In this document: piece after piece, positions 15,079 to 25,196 of the stretch
How positions within the stretch are numbered: position 1 is the first letter of the stretch
Layout of the letters: every line of letters starts with the position of its first letter
DNA from: Verrucomicrobiota bacterium
GTDB lineage: Bacteria; Verrucomicrobiota; Verrucomicrobiia; JABWAM01
NCBI GenBank assembly: GCA_023269615.1
Contig: JAHFSY010000013.1
Span: 18,780-82,779 of the forward strand
DNA length: 64,000 nucleotides
Reading direction: 5' to 3'
Made by a program: the position numbers and the translations under genes
Notes under the pieces: generated by a model
What the model was told of the DNA's origin: nothing
Databases searched by the model: none
Seen by the model: the letters and a program-made list of their open reading frames with translations, nothing else

Positions 15079-17402
15079 AGGAAGCAACCCAATCCCCCAT
15101 CGGGCAGTCCATCCCCCGCATCGAAGGCCGCACCAAGGTCACGGGACAGGCTGAGTACATCCACAACTTCCAGATCGCCGACATGCTCCATGTCTCGATT
15201 CATCGCTCAACCCAGGCGCACGCCCGGATCGTTCGCGTTGACGCGACCGCTGCACTCGCCCTCGCGGGCGTTCGTGCTGTTGTGACGATTGACGACGTGA
15301 AACGCTTCATGCCTGACCCGTATCATGGACCCGCCTTTCACGATCATCCCGTGCTGGCCGACGGCAAGGTGCGTTACATTGGCGAACCCATCGCCGTCGT
15401 GGTGGCCGACAACCCGCACGCGGCGGAATGCGCGGCGGGCCAGGTGGTTGTTGAGTACGAAACGCTCCCTGCGGTCTTTGACGAAATCGAGGCATCCAAG
15501 GCGGGCGCACCGTTGGTACACGAAGTGACGCGGCCGGCGGGCACTTTCCCGGACCTCGCGCACATCGAGAAACGACAGGCCACCAACGTCATGTACGATG
15601 CCCATGTGCGGCGCGGTGATTGCGACAAGGCGTTTGCCGAAGCCGACCATGTTTTTGAGGACGAGTATTACAGCCAGCCCGTCACACACTGTCCGCTCGA
15701 GCCATACGTTTCGGTCGTGGAACCGACGACTGAAGGTCTTACGATCCACACCTCAACACAGAACCCGTCCTACATCCGAATGGAAGTGGCGCGCCTGCTG
15801 GGCTGGCCCGAAACGCGCGTGCGCGTGCACACGGCGTTTCTCGGAGGCGGTTTTGGCGCCAAGCTGTACATCAAGCTGGAAGCCATGGCTGCGGTGTGCG
15901 CGCTGAAACTGCAAAAACCGGTGCGCCTTCATCTCACGATGGACGAGCAGTTCTACACGCTCATGCGCCAGGCATGCACCGCCCGGATCAAGACGGCGGT
16001 GCGCAAGGACGGACGCATCATGGCCATGCGCTTCGGCCTATGGTGGAATGCCGGCGCTTACGCCGATATCAGTCCGCGCGTTGCGGAGAAATCGGCGTTT
16101 GTCGCGACCGGTCCCTACGACGTCGGGAATATCTGGGTGGATTCGTACAACGTGTATACCAACCTCACGCCCACCGGAGCGTTCCGCGGCTTTGGATTGC
16201 CGCAGGTGAACTGGGCCTATGAATGCCAGGCCGACCACATCGCCCGCACACTCAAAATGGATCCCATCGAATTTCGCCGCAAGAATCTGATTCATAACGG
16301 GCGTCCCCAGGCAACCGGTACAAAGCTCGCCGACACTGCGATTCCAGAAGTGCTCGACAGGATTGTGGCGCTGACGCACAAGCGCCCCCTGGATCGAGGC
16401 ATGGGAACCATCAGGCGCGGACGAGGCATCGCGATCGCCTTGAAAGCCTGCCTCAACCCGACGGTATCGGTGGCGATGGTCACGATGTGTGGTGATGGCA
16501 ACTGCATCATCACGACGGGCACCGTGGATATGGGACAGTCATCCGACACCACCATGGCCCAGATCGTGGGAGAGGTCATGGGGCTCGATCCCCGAAAATT
16601 AATCGTGACCCATCCGGACACCGCCATGACGCCCTACGATTTCGGCACACTCGGCTCGCGCTCCACTTATCACATGGGAAATGCCGTCAAGCTGGCGGCA
16701 GAGGATGTGGGGCGCCAGTTGAAAGATTTCACAGCCGCGCAATGGGGATGCAATGCCTCGACGCTGAGCCTGGGCGACGGCGGCGTCACGGCGGCAGACG
16801 GTCGGCACGAGACATACGCCCAAGTGATGCGCGGCCACTTCGGGATGCAGGCTGGAACCGTGATGGGCAGTGGTGTGTGCAAGCCGTCTTATACCCGGCC
16901 GGATGCTGGGACCGGTCAGTCGGACAACCTGACGCCTTTCTGGATGGTGGGTGGAACCGGCGCCGACATCGAGATTGATACGGAGACGGGACGCGTGACC
17001 GTGCTGCGTCTTGTGAACGTGGGGGACGTCGGGCGCGCCATTAATCCTGCTGCGGCCGAGCGCCAGCTTCAGGGCGCAGCCATCATGCAGCTCGGGTCAA
17101 CCATGACCGAGGACCTGCATTTCGTGAGCGGTCAACTGCAGAACGCAGGCCTCGCGCTGTATAAAATCCCCGCGATGCTGGACATGCCTCATGAAATCAT
17201 CAATTCGCTGGTGGAGGTGCCACAACACGATGGACCTTATGGCGCCAAGGGTGTTGGTGAGACCGGCACCTTCGGTGTCTCCGCGGCGATTGCCAATGCG
17301 ATTTACGATGCGGTCGGCGTGCGCATCAAGCGCCTGCCGCTGACTCCGGAACGCGTGCTTCGAGCCCTGCGCGAAGCGATGGCAAACCCGATGAAAGATT
17401 GA
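15075..17402 (+). CDS. Molybdenum hydroxylase molybdopterin-binding subunit
   Basis: A 775-residue large subunit of the xanthine dehydrogenase family, with the aldehyde oxidase/xanthine dehydrogenase a/b hammerhead at 15-130 and molybdopterin-binding domains after it. Motifs: GGGFGAK near 257, GAFRGFG near 367 (Arg as in xanthine dehydrogenase, not the CO dehydrogenase active loop with selanyl-Cys), and YGAKGVGETGTFG near 721, whose Glu is the catalytic base. It overlaps the FAD gene by four bases and is followed by the FeS gene after four bases, so the three form one alpha-beta-gamma enzyme. Only moderate similarity by eye to the fused subunit at 480-3194, so the two enzymes probably use different substrates. 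Confidence 0.9.
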   Translation: MKEATQSPIGQSIPRIEGRTKVTGQAEYIHNFQIADMLHVSIHRSTQAHARIVRVDATAALALAGVRAVVTIDDVKRFMPDPYHGPAFHDHPVLADGKVRYIGEPIAVVVADNPHAAECAAGQVVVEYETLPAVFDEIEASKAGAPLVHEVTRPAGTFPDLAHIEKRQATNVMYDAHVRRGDCDKAFAEADHVFEDEYYSQPVTHCPLEPYVSVVEPTTEGLTIHTSTQNPSYIRMEVARLLGWPETRVRVHTAFLGGGFGAKLYIKLEAMAAVCALKLQKPVRLHLTMDEQFYTLMRQACTARIKTAVRKDGRIMAMRFGLWWNAGAYADISPRVAEKSAFVATGPYDVGNIWVDSYNVYTNLTPTGAFRGFGLPQVNWAYECQADHIARTLKMDPIEFRRKNLIHNGRPQATGTKLADTAIPEVLDRIVALTHKRPLDRGMGTIRRGRGIAIALKACLNPTVSVAMVTMCGDGNCIITTGTVDMGQSSDTTMAQIVGEVMGLDPRKLIVTHPDTAMTPYDFGTLGSRSTYHMGNAVKLAAEDVGRQLKDFTAAQWGCNASTLSLGDGGVTAADGRHETYAQVMRGHFGMQAGTVMGSGVCKPSYTRPDAGTGQSDNLTPFWMVGGTGADIEIDTETGRVTVLRLVNVGDVGRAINPAAAERQLQGAAIMQLGSTMTEDLHFVSGQLQNAGLALYKIPAMLDMPHEIINSLVEVPQHDGPYGAKGVGETGTFGVSAAIANAIYDAVGVRIKRLPLTPERVLRALREAMANPMKD

Positions 17403-17406
17403 CCTG

Positions 17407-17868
17407 ATGAAATTCACATTAAATGATCGGCCGGTCGAAGTGGAGGCACAGCCCCATGAGAACGCCGTGGATGTCATGCGAAAGCTGGGTGTGCACAGCG
17501 TACGCGAGAGTTGCGCCATCGGCGCATGTGGTTGCTGCACCATGATTGTCGATGGGAAAGCGCTGAGCGGTTGCCTGCTGCTCGCTCCGTTGCTTGAAGG
17601 AACGGACGTCCACACCGTCGAAGCGCTTACGGAGGACGGAAGCTTGCACCCGGTGCAGGAGGCATTCATCGAATGCTCGGCATTCCAGTGCGGATTCTGC
17701 ACGCCGGGCTTCATCCTGATGGTGGAGAGTTTGCTCAAAGCGCATCCAAATCCCACGGATCAAGAGATTGGTGATTACCTCGCGGGCAATCTGTGTCGTT
17801 GCGCCTCATATCCGGATATCCTTCGCGCCGTGCGCAGGGCAAGCGAGAGGAGATCTGCGACGATCTGA
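17407..17868 (+). CDS. Molybdenum hydroxylase [2Fe-2S] subunit
   Basis: A 153-residue small subunit with both clusters intact: C36, C41, C44 and C56 for the plant-type ferredoxin cluster, and C95, C98, C130 and C132 (CGFC...CRC) for the second cluster. An extra Cys at 43 (CGCC) is not a usual ligand. It passes electrons from the molybdenum centre to FAD. Four bases separate it from the large subunit gene; no maturation gene (coxD/F or xdhC type) follows, so insertion of the cofactor must depend on genes elsewhere. The next gene is convergent, 28 bases away. Confidence 0.92.
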   Translation: MKFTLNDRPVEVEAQPHENAVDVMRKLGVHSVRESCAIGACGCCTMIVDGKALSGCLLLAPLLEGTDVHTVEALTEDGSLHPVQEAFIECSAFQCGFCTPGFILMVESLLKAHPNPTDQEIGDYLAGNLCRCASYPDILRAVRRASERRSATI

Positions 17869-17896
17869 GACAAGGCCTGCCATTCTCGTTGTCAGG

Positions 17897-20800
17897 TCAT
17901 TCTTTGGCACCGGCAGCCTTCAGAAGCTCCACAACTTGTGTCTGCTTTTTCTGAACAGCCATCTGCAGCACGGTCAATCCACCCTCGGCCTTCACATTCA
18001 CATCGGCGCCCTTGTCGATCAGCAGCTTGACCACGTCAACCTTGTTGTAGGCTGACGCCAGGGAAAGGGCGGTGTGACCTTGTTGATTACTGGAATTTAC
18101 ATCGGCGCCCTGGGCAATCAACGCCCCCACAATCTCGATGGATCTTCCTTGTGCTGCAAGCATCAGCGGGGTCCAGCCACCTGCCCTGCCCATCTTCACA
18201 TCGGCGCCCTTGGCGAGAAGCAACTTGACCGCTTCGACCTTGTTATACGTGACCGCCATCATCAGGGGTGAGAAACTGTTTGGATCCCCGCCATTGATAT
18301 CAACCCCCTTGCGAAGCAACAGCTCCACGATTTTATCCTGGCCGGATTGCGCGGCGATCGTCAGTGGACTCTGCTGCCGGTGATCCTTCGCGTTGGCGTC
18401 CGCGCCCTTCGACAGCAACATCCGTGCAATTTCCAGGCGGCCGTTGCGGGTTGCCACAATCAGCGGGGTGTTTCCTTCCTTGTCCTTCATGTTCACATCC
18501 GCGCCATCGACAATCAATTTTCTCGACACCTCGATATCTTCAAGCGCAACCGCGTAGAGCAAACTTGTGGGCGGATGGGCGCCCGCGGCCTTGAGAACCT
18601 CCATGGTTTCAGGGTGGGCATGGCACGCCGCCATGTACAGGGCTGTGGAGCCATCCATATCTTCAGCATTCACATCGGAGCCCTTGGCAATGAGCATGTT
18701 CACCACCTCCACCGAGTCCCTTTCCATGGCGGCCATCAAGGCGGTCCTGCCCTTTGCGTCCTTCGCCTTCACATCCGCCCCTTTTTCCAGGAGGATCGTC
18801 GCTGTGTCCGAATCACCGTTCTTGGCCGCCATCATCAAGGCCGTCATGCCCCAGCAATCCATCGCATTGGATCGGGCATTGATGTCGGCGCCCTTGGAAA
18901 GCAGGCGGCTGACCGCGTCCTCGTCACCATTATCCACGGCGCTGATCAAGGGAACTTCCTCGTATTCCTCCTTGGCCCCATACTTCTTCAGGAGTTCGCT
19001 CATCTCCTTGTTTTTAAATTCCAAACTGCGGCCGAGAGGCGTCCAGTACTGGGAACTCTGGATGTTTACATTCGCTTTCTTCTCGAGCAAAAACCGCGTC
19101 ATTTCCATGTGTCCCTTGGCCGCCGCCAGGTGAAGCGGCGTCATTCCCGAATCGCCAATGACATTGATGTCCGCCCCATTGGCCAGCAGCAGTTCCGCCA
19201 CGGCTTTCTGGTTCTGTGACGCTGCCCATTGCAAGGGAGTCGCCTGGATGGACCAGCCACCTTCCTCCACTGGAAGTTTGGAGGTGGCATGGACCAGCCC
19301 TGGATTTTCTTTGAGCTGGCGTGTCACCTGGCCAACGTCCCCAAGCGCGGAGGCTTCAAAGATGTCGAGGCTGCCCCCCTTGGACGCCAACAGATCGCGT
19401 ACATCCTGATGCTCGTTATTCATGGCCCAGTGCAAGGCACTGGAACCATCCGAATCCTTTGCTTGAAGGTCAGCCCCCTTGCTCAGAAGCAGAAGCATCA
19501 TTTCCCTGTCGCCGCTCTCCGCCGCAACGAGCAGCGGCGTGCGCCCGTTTGCATCCTTTGATTCCAGACCAGCACCCTTGGAAAGAAACAGATCCACCAA
19601 ATCCACTTTGCTCAGCATGGCGGCCCAGTGAAGGGGTGTGGAAACTTCACGCCCAACTCCGGCGTGGACATTGGCTCCCTTGGCCAACAACAGTTCAACG
19701 ATTTCCTTTTTCCCTGACTTCGTTGCCGCATGAAGAGGAGTCCAACCCGAAACGCCTTTGTCATTCACTTCCGCTCCCCGGGCGAGGAGAAGTTTCACGG
19801 TTTCGACAGCCCCCGACTTCGCAGCCATGATCAAGGGCGTCAATCCAGATTTATCCCTGGCGGTGGCGAGCTTGGGATCCTGATTGAGAAGCATTTCCAC
19901 GCGCTCGGTATCGCCCAGTCCCGCTGCCGCAAAAATGTCCACACTCGCGCCATGCGCCACGAGGAGCGCCCCGATTTCACCCAGGCCACGTTGGGAAGCC
20001 CAAGTCAGGGGAGTTGTATTACTGCCATCCGTGGCATTCACATCGGCGCCCTTGGCAATCAAAAGCTCGGCAATCTCCTTTTCTCCGACCCACATCGCCC
20101 AGTGCAACGGTGTCGCGCCCCGGCTGTCCTTCGCGTTGACATCAGCGCCCTTCGCAATCAGAAGCATGGCCAGATCCTTATCACGATTCATCAGCGCGCT
20201 GAACAGGATCGGGCCCGTCCGCTTGTCCCTGACATTCACGTCAGCGCCCTTCGCAATCAGGAGTTCCGCAATCTCCGGGTGATGAGATGCGACGGCATGC
20301 TGGAGCGGGGTAAATCCGCCCAGGCGATCATCCCCAGACCAGACCTGGGTTGAATTCAGAAGGTTGTCAAATTTGAACGGCTCGGAATACAAAATCGTGC
20401 CGCGGGTTCCCTTGGCATTCACATCGGCGCCCTTCCCGATCAGGAGTTCAACGATCTCCTTGTGGCCGGAAACGATGGCGTATTCCAACGGTGTAAAGGC
20501 TCCCGCACTGTCCCTGGTGTTGATGTCCACATGCTGGGCGATCAGAAGATCCACCACCGGTTTGTGGCCGCCATATGCCGCGAGATGGATCGGGGCCAAT
20601 CCCCCACCCGCCAACTTTCCATTCCCCACCGCCATGGCGCCGGGATCAGCGCCCTTTCTCAGGAGCAGTTTGACCTGGTCCACATCGCCCTTTCCCGCCG
20701 CCTGGATCAACCGGCCGTTCAGAGCATCCTTGTCCACCGGCCGTGTCAGCATCCATACCGCACCGCCCACACCAAGCACCAGCAATGTGGCCCAGGCCAC

Positions 20801-21484
20801 GCGCGCAGCGAGTTTGCGGCTGAATTGGATTCGCATGGACCGGCCGGATGTTTTCCATCGGCGAATCCAGCGAATCCCAAAAAATCCCACAACAGCAACC
20901 GATGGGATCATGATTTCCCATGCACGCATCCACCACGGAAGATAAAACCACCAGGAGATCTTTTCCCTGGAAATAATCAGGGCCGCAATTCTTCTGGAAA
21001 AAAACAACTTCTTCGGAACGTCAATGTAGGACGAGCGGCGCGGCGGGGCATACATCACAAGTCTCTTTTTTGTCCCCTGCCTCCACTGGCTCACCAGGAC
21101 AAATGGATGGCTCTCCGAGGTCTCCTTTTCTCCCGTGAGCGTTTCATCGCAGAAGATCACCGGCCGTTCGAGCCGTGCGATCTGGCTGGGCGATAAACGG
21201 GTGACGCACACATGGAACCCCAGTCGTTCGGCGCACTGGCCGAGTTGCGCCAGGGTGTTCAGCTCCGTCCCGGGCGCCATCTCCTTCCAGTACGCATTCA
21301 TCGTGATGGAAGGATTTTCCCGGCGGCAAGCCTCCATCAGACACAATCCCGCGCGGGATTCCCACGGCTTGCTCTTGTCCACCTTTGCGGAATCGGCTGC
21401 CATGAGCATCCCCACCATCATCACAAAAACAAATCCTGTGAACCGGGAAAAAGTGTGTTTCACGCGACATCCCTTTGAATCCAT
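17897..21484 (-). CDS. Membrane ankyrin-repeat protein with degenerate C39-like N-terminal domain
   Basis: About 1195 residues. After a signal-like N-terminus (FTGFVFVMMVGMLMA) comes a region resembling a C39 peptidase: AGLCLMEACRRE, GTELNTLAQLGQCAERLGFHVCV, RLERPVIFCDE and SHPFVLV. The position of the catalytic Cys in the usual DCGxxCL motif appears to be Arg or Ser, so it is probably inactive. Two membrane segments follow (MIPSVAVVGFFGIRWI and AWATLLVLGVGGAVWML). From about residue 255 to the end there are roughly 27 ankyrin repeats (GxTPLHxAAxxGxxEIVELLLxKGADVNA). ATG 21484 is preferred over GTG 21517. Topology suggests repeats facing the side opposite to the C39-like head. It likely acts as a large protein-binding scaffold; partners are unknown. 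Confidence 0.8.
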   Translation of the reverse strand: MDSKGCRVKHTFSRFTGFVFVMMVGMLMAADSAKVDKSKPWESRAGLCLMEACRRENPSITMNAYWKEMAPGTELNTLAQLGQCAERLGFHVCVTRLSPSQIARLERPVIFCDETLTGEKETSESHPFVLVSQWRQGTKKRLVMYAPPRRSSYIDVPKKLFFSRRIAALIISREKISWWFYLPWWMRAWEIMIPSVAVVGFFGIRWIRRWKTSGRSMRIQFSRKLAARVAWATLLVLGVGGAVWMLTRPVDKDALNGRLIQAAGKGDVDQVKLLLRKGADPGAMAVGNGKLAGGGLAPIHLAAYGGHKPVVDLLIAQHVDINTRDSAGAFTPLEYAIVSGHKEIVELLIGKGADVNAKGTRGTILYSEPFKFDNLLNSTQVWSGDDRLGGFTPLQHAVASHHPEIAELLIAKGADVNVRDKRTGPILFSALMNRDKDLAMLLIAKGADVNAKDSRGATPLHWAMWVGEKEIAELLIAKGADVNATDGSNTTPLTWASQRGLGEIGALLVAHGASVDIFAAAGLGDTERVEMLLNQDPKLATARDKSGLTPLIMAAKSGAVETVKLLLARGAEVNDKGVSGWTPLHAATKSGKKEIVELLLAKGANVHAGVGREVSTPLHWAAMLSKVDLVDLFLSKGAGLESKDANGRTPLLVAAESGDREMMLLLLSKGADLQAKDSDGSSALHWAMNNEHQDVRDLLASKGGSLDIFEASALGDVGQVTRQLKENPGLVHATSKLPVEEGGWSIQATPLQWAASQNQKAVAELLLANGADINVIGDSGMTPLHLAAAKGHMEMTRFLLEKKANVNIQSSQYWTPLGRSLEFKNKEMSELLKKYGAKEEYEEVPLISAVDNGDEDAVSRLLSKGADINARSNAMDCWGMTALMMAAKNGDSDTATILLEKGADVKAKDAKGRTALMAAMERDSVEVVNMLIAKGSDVNAEDMDGSTALYMAACHAHPETMEVLKAAGAHPPTSLLYAVALEDIEVSRKLIVDGADVNMKDKEGNTPLIVATRNGRLEIARMLLSKGADANAKDHRQQSPLTIAAQSGQDKIVELLLRKGVDINGGDPNSFSPLMMAVTYNKVEAVKLLLAKGADVKMGRAGGWTPLMLAAQGRSIEIVGALIAQGADVNSSNQQGHTALSLASAYNKVDVVKLLIDKGADVNVKAEGGLTVLQMAVQKKQTQVVELLKAAGAKE

Positions 21485-21561
21485 CTTGGAAACAGGGAAT
21501 AGGGTGTAAACCGGCACTTTCCAAGACTTGATTTATCACCATGGGGATGTAGCTTGATGGC

Positions 21562-22302
21562 ATGCCGATCCCGGGGAAATCCATGCGGAGGAGAAGTCCC
21601 CCCGCATTCACGATGGTCGAACTTCTGGTCACCATCGCCATCATCGGCCTGCTCGCCGGCCTGCTTTTCCCTGCGTTGTCCACCGTGATCGAACGTCGCC
21701 GGCGAGTCGTCTGCGTGAACAACCTGTCCCAGATCGCCAAGGCAACGGAAATGTATGCCGGAGAAAATGGCGGGTACGCGCCGAACATGAGCATGGCCAC
21801 CCAGGGGCTCCTTCCGTACCTCCAGCTCAAGAGCGTGGACGACCTCAACAACACGAAACATGTGTTTTACTGTCCATCCGCACAGGGAAAACTGGTCGTG
21901 ACCACCGGAGATCCAAACACCCAGGCTGTTCCTGATGCAATCTATGGCGGAGCATATGCCACGATGGGCGGCTTGCAGTGTTACGGATACAATGTCGGCC
22001 TGCTGCCCGGGTATGAAGTGAACAATGCATGGGCGCCCGCGGGTTATCCCGGAGTCTTGAGATTGTCGGCCGTTTCAGACACCAGCAAGGTTCTTTGGGC
22101 CATGGATGGGGGCGGCTACTGGATTTACACCTTGTTTCCACAAAACGTGGCCGTCCAGCGTCACGGAAAAACAGACTGGGGACGCGGGATCGGCTTCAAC
22201 GCGGCTTTTGCCGATGGCCACGTCGAATGGATCCCATGGATGAAATATGAAACCTGGTACTCCACCGGTTATCCCAAAGGCGATCCCTATTCCTGGTGGT
22301 GA
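21562..22302 (+). CDS. Pseudopilin-like secreted protein (prepilin N-terminal methylation type)
   Basis: A 246-residue protein with the type IV prepilin leader: a basic stretch MRRRSPPA, cleavage before F in AFTMVELLVTIAIIGLLAGLLFPAL, the conserved Glu at +5, then a hydrophobic helix. The C-terminal globular part is rich in Gly and aromatic residues and ends with FADGHVEWIPW, the DGH motif of PVC-group pseudopilins (related to the H-X9-DG family). Such proteins are exported by type II secretion/type IV pilus machinery; the individual roles are unknown. It stands alone between the ankyrin gene (divergent) and the M16 peptidase (convergent). ATG 21583 is an alternative start that would shorten the leader. 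Confidence 0.82.
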   Translation: MPIPGKSMRRRSPPAFTMVELLVTIAIIGLLAGLLFPALSTVIERRRRVVCVNNLSQIAKATEMYAGENGGYAPNMSMATQGLLPYLQLKSVDDLNNTKHVFYCPSAQGKLVVTTGDPNTQAVPDAIYGGAYATMGGLQCYGYNVGLLPGYEVNNAWAPAGYPGVLRLSAVSDTSKVLWAMDGGGYWIYTLFPQNVAVQRHGKTDWGRGIGFNAAFADGHVEWIPWMKYETWYSTGYPKGDPYSWW

Positions 22303-22311
22303 TGCCGTCTT

Positions 22312-25125
22312 TTACTTTGCCCCCTCGGGCACAGCCGTCACCAAAAACGATCTCTCGGGGATGTGATATTTCCGGAACGCGTCCTTCACCTGTTGGGCGG
22401 TAAATCCCTGGTAGTCTTCCTTCTTCCGCTTTTCGTCTTCCAGCTTTCGTCCGTTCAAGTCATAGTGCTTGAGCACGCCCGACCAATAGCCGGGCTCCCG
22501 CATCCCGACATCCAGCTGCTGGCCAATCTGCTTTTTGGCATTGGCCAGCTCCTCCTCGGTGGGCCCCTTCTCGCCAAACTCCTGAAGCATCCTTTCGATT
22601 TCAGTCGAAACTTTTTCCACGTGGGACGGATCGCATGGGGCTGACACCAGCCACCTTCCATCGTCGCGATACGCCCAGGAGGGGGCACTTGACGCATGGA
22701 TGGAATAGACAAGCGAAAGATCCTCGCGAATCGTCTTGATCAGCCGGCTGGTCATGATCGTTGCGGCCATCTGAAGTGCACGGGCTTCCTTCGTGTTTCG
22801 CCCCTCGGGCCCGACAAAGCCCACGAGCACCAGGGCCTGGGGCGTAATCGTCTTGACCTTGAGATGCCTGACAAGCGGGCCCTTGGTGCGGTGGGTGGCG
22901 CGCAGGCCATCCAATCGCTCGGCAGAGCGGCTCCGCTTGGGCAATGCGCCGAGGTACCTTTCCGCCAGCGCCTTTGCCTTGTCCCATGAAATATCACCCA
23001 CGATGGACACCTCAATCGGTGATTCGCGACTCAGCCGATCAAACCACCCCTGGGCCTCCGCGATGGATTGTCCCTGGGCCCCCGCCTTGGTGATCAGCAT
23101 TCGGCGGGCTTCGCCGCCTGAAAGCAGGTCTTCGAGCGCCGCGCTTGCCTGGACAGTCGGCATCTTCTCCCATTCCTCAATCTGGTCCAGCGTGCGAACT
23201 TTCCAGTTCTTGAACGCAGACTCCTCGATCTTCCCCTCGGTGAGAAGCGCGTACGCCTCCTGCAAACCGCTCTCCAGGTCGGACGGCGATCCGCTGAGCT
23301 GAATTGTAAAGGCGTCCTCCTCGCCTCCCGCACCCACGTTGATCTGTTTGCCGGTCATCAAATCCCGCAGGACAGTTGACGAGAGGTGCCGCGTGGCGGC
23401 TTCGTTGACCGCGAGGGTGCTGACGCCGGTGATGCCCGCGTTCTGCGCGGTTTCCTCGATATCGCCGCCCGCAAGGCTGATGCTCATATAAACCGCATCC
23501 TTCTTGTAGTCCATGAACCGGTGATGCACCCGCACGCCGTTGTCGAGCCATGCGCTTGTGACTTGGAAATCGGGATCGGTCTGGCTCTCGGTCACTTTTC
23601 CGGGGCGTGGAATCTCCGCAAGGATCGATTTGGGCAATTCCTCCTCAGTCACCTTCTCAACCTTCGTCTCCCACGCCTTCGCAACCACGGCGAGGACATC
23701 CTCGCGGGATGGAGGCACCGCTCCCTTTTTTTCCGGCATCGTCATGACATAGGCGAAGCTGTTCGATGCAAAATAATCCTGAAACACCTTGTTGAGCTCG
23801 GCGATCGTGATTCCCGGCAGAAACTCGCGGCAGAGGTCGAGATTCTGCTGTGCCGAGAGGACCGGCGTGCCATCATTCACCGCGCCGACCACCGTCATCA
23901 GGATTCCCCGCGCGTTCAGCGTCGGCTCGGTCTGGACAGCGTGTTCCGCACCCGCGAGAATCGCCTTCCGTGCGAGGCCCAGCTCCCGCTCGGTGAATCC
24001 TCCCTCGCGCAATCGCTTCACTTCGCCCACCAAGTCCGCAAGCATCGTCTTCCAATCGGAGGGCTCGCCTTTCACGGAGACGTTCACCATCACTGCGTCG
24101 TTGAAGAAATTCGAAACTCGCGCGTCACCCTCGCGATAGGCTGCCTTCCCATTTTTGACGCGTTCATCGAGCCGGCGCTCCAGAATCCAGCTGCCGATCG
24201 ATTCCACATACTCGGCCCGCCACTGTTCGGTGGTTGTGGCTGCGGGCCGCCCCGCGCGGAGATCCACCATTTCCACTTCGCACCCTGCCATCTCCGGATC
24301 GGTGACCACGATCGCGCGCTGCCTGGAAAAGGGCTTGAATTCCGTCCCGCGCGGTTTTTGGGCTGCAGTCGCTGGTTTGAATTCGCCGAACCATTTTTTG
24401 ATCAACGGGATAAACTCGTCTGGCTTCGCATCGCCCGCCAGGAGCACCGTCACATTTTCAGGCCGGTACCATTGGTTGTAGTAATCGACAAACTCCTTCC
24501 GAGGCGCGTGCGCAATGATGTCGTCGTCACCAATCGGAATCCTCGAGGCAAACCGCGACCCCTCGAAAAGCTCCGGCCAGAGTTTGTCGCGGATTCGCCG
24601 CCCCACCCCTTTCCCTGAGCGCGCCTCCTCCAGGATCACCCCACGCTCCTTGTTGATTTCAGCCTCCACGAGCGATTCGCGAAAAGCGTAATCGCTCAGC
24701 ACCATCAAGGCCTTGTCAATCTGCTCGGCCTTTGTGTCGGGCGTGTAGAGCATGTACACGGTCTGGTCAAAACTGGTGTACGCGTTGAGGTCAGCGCCGA
24801 ACTGCATCCCGATGCTTTCGAAATAGGGAACGAGCTTGCCCGGCGCAAAATGTTCCGTGCCATTGAAGGCCATGTGTTCCAGGAAATGGGCCAGGCCTTT
24901 TTGGGTATCCGTTTCGTTGAGCGACCCGCTACGAACATGAATCATCAGCGCCATCCGCCCGGGCGGATTGTCATGCTGCCGGTAGATCCAGGTAACGCCA
25001 TTTTCCAGTTTGCCCGTCAGGAGACGCTCATCGTGCGGCAGGTCCCGCGCCCATGCGGACCCCATCAACGACAAAATTCCAACAACAAGCAGAATTCGAA
25101 AACCTCGGGGAGCCAAATGCGTCAT
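22312..25125 (-). CDS. M16 family zinc metallopeptidase, PqqL/insulinase type
   Basis: A 937-residue two-part M16 peptidase. A signal peptide (ILLVVGILSLMGSAWA) precedes the catalytic domain. The inverted zinc motif HxxEH is H80-F-L-E83-H84, with the third ligand E159 in EINKERGVILEE, so the first domain is active. Domains two to four follow, including the Arg/Tyr-containing C-terminal part (FFNDAVMVNVSV, TSRLIKTIREDLSLVYSIHASSAP) of clamshell-type M16 enzymes of about 930 residues. It should degrade short peptides in the periplasm. ATG 25125 is chosen over 25173 because it sits directly before the signal peptide. Divergent from the DUF455/ATP-grasp gene. Confidence 0.9.
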   Translation of the reverse strand: MTHLAPRGFRILLVVGILSLMGSAWARDLPHDERLLTGKLENGVTWIYRQHDNPPGRMALMIHVRSGSLNETDTQKGLAHFLEHMAFNGTEHFAPGKLVPYFESIGMQFGADLNAYTSFDQTVYMLYTPDTKAEQIDKALMVLSDYAFRESLVEAEINKERGVILEEARSGKGVGRRIRDKLWPELFEGSRFASRIPIGDDDIIAHAPRKEFVDYYNQWYRPENVTVLLAGDAKPDEFIPLIKKWFGEFKPATAAQKPRGTEFKPFSRQRAIVVTDPEMAGCEVEMVDLRAGRPAATTTEQWRAEYVESIGSWILERRLDERVKNGKAAYREGDARVSNFFNDAVMVNVSVKGEPSDWKTMLADLVGEVKRLREGGFTERELGLARKAILAGAEHAVQTEPTLNARGILMTVVGAVNDGTPVLSAQQNLDLCREFLPGITIAELNKVFQDYFASNSFAYVMTMPEKKGAVPPSREDVLAVVAKAWETKVEKVTEEELPKSILAEIPRPGKVTESQTDPDFQVTSAWLDNGVRVHHRFMDYKKDAVYMSISLAGGDIEETAQNAGITGVSTLAVNEAATRHLSSTVLRDLMTGKQINVGAGGEEDAFTIQLSGSPSDLESGLQEAYALLTEGKIEESAFKNWKVRTLDQIEEWEKMPTVQASAALEDLLSGGEARRMLITKAGAQGQSIAEAQGWFDRLSRESPIEVSIVGDISWDKAKALAERYLGALPKRSRSAERLDGLRATHRTKGPLVRHLKVKTITPQALVLVGFVGPEGRNTKEARALQMAATIMTSRLIKTIREDLSLVYSIHASSAPSWAYRDDGRWLVSAPCDPSHVEKVSTEIERMLQEFGEKGPTEEELANAKKQIGQQLDVGMREPGYWSGVLKHYDLNGRKLEDEKRKKEDYQGFTAQQVKDAFRKYHIPERSFLVTAVPEGAK

Positions 25126-25196
25126 AGATCGCAAACCCTCCCCGATCAAAGCCACGGTTTCAACGCGAAACACCTTTGTTGCGTGAATTTGAGAAA

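Noticed and set aside
18000..20700. Periodic DNA with about 99-base repeats, examined as a possible CRISPR or satellite array
   Set aside because: The period is explained by ankyrin repeats of 33 codons in an open frame; units are diverged at DNA level and there are no spacers.
23386..24618. 410-codon plus-strand frame inside the M16 peptidase
   Set aside because: Antisense to the catalytic half of the peptidase, His/Arg-rich with no family features.
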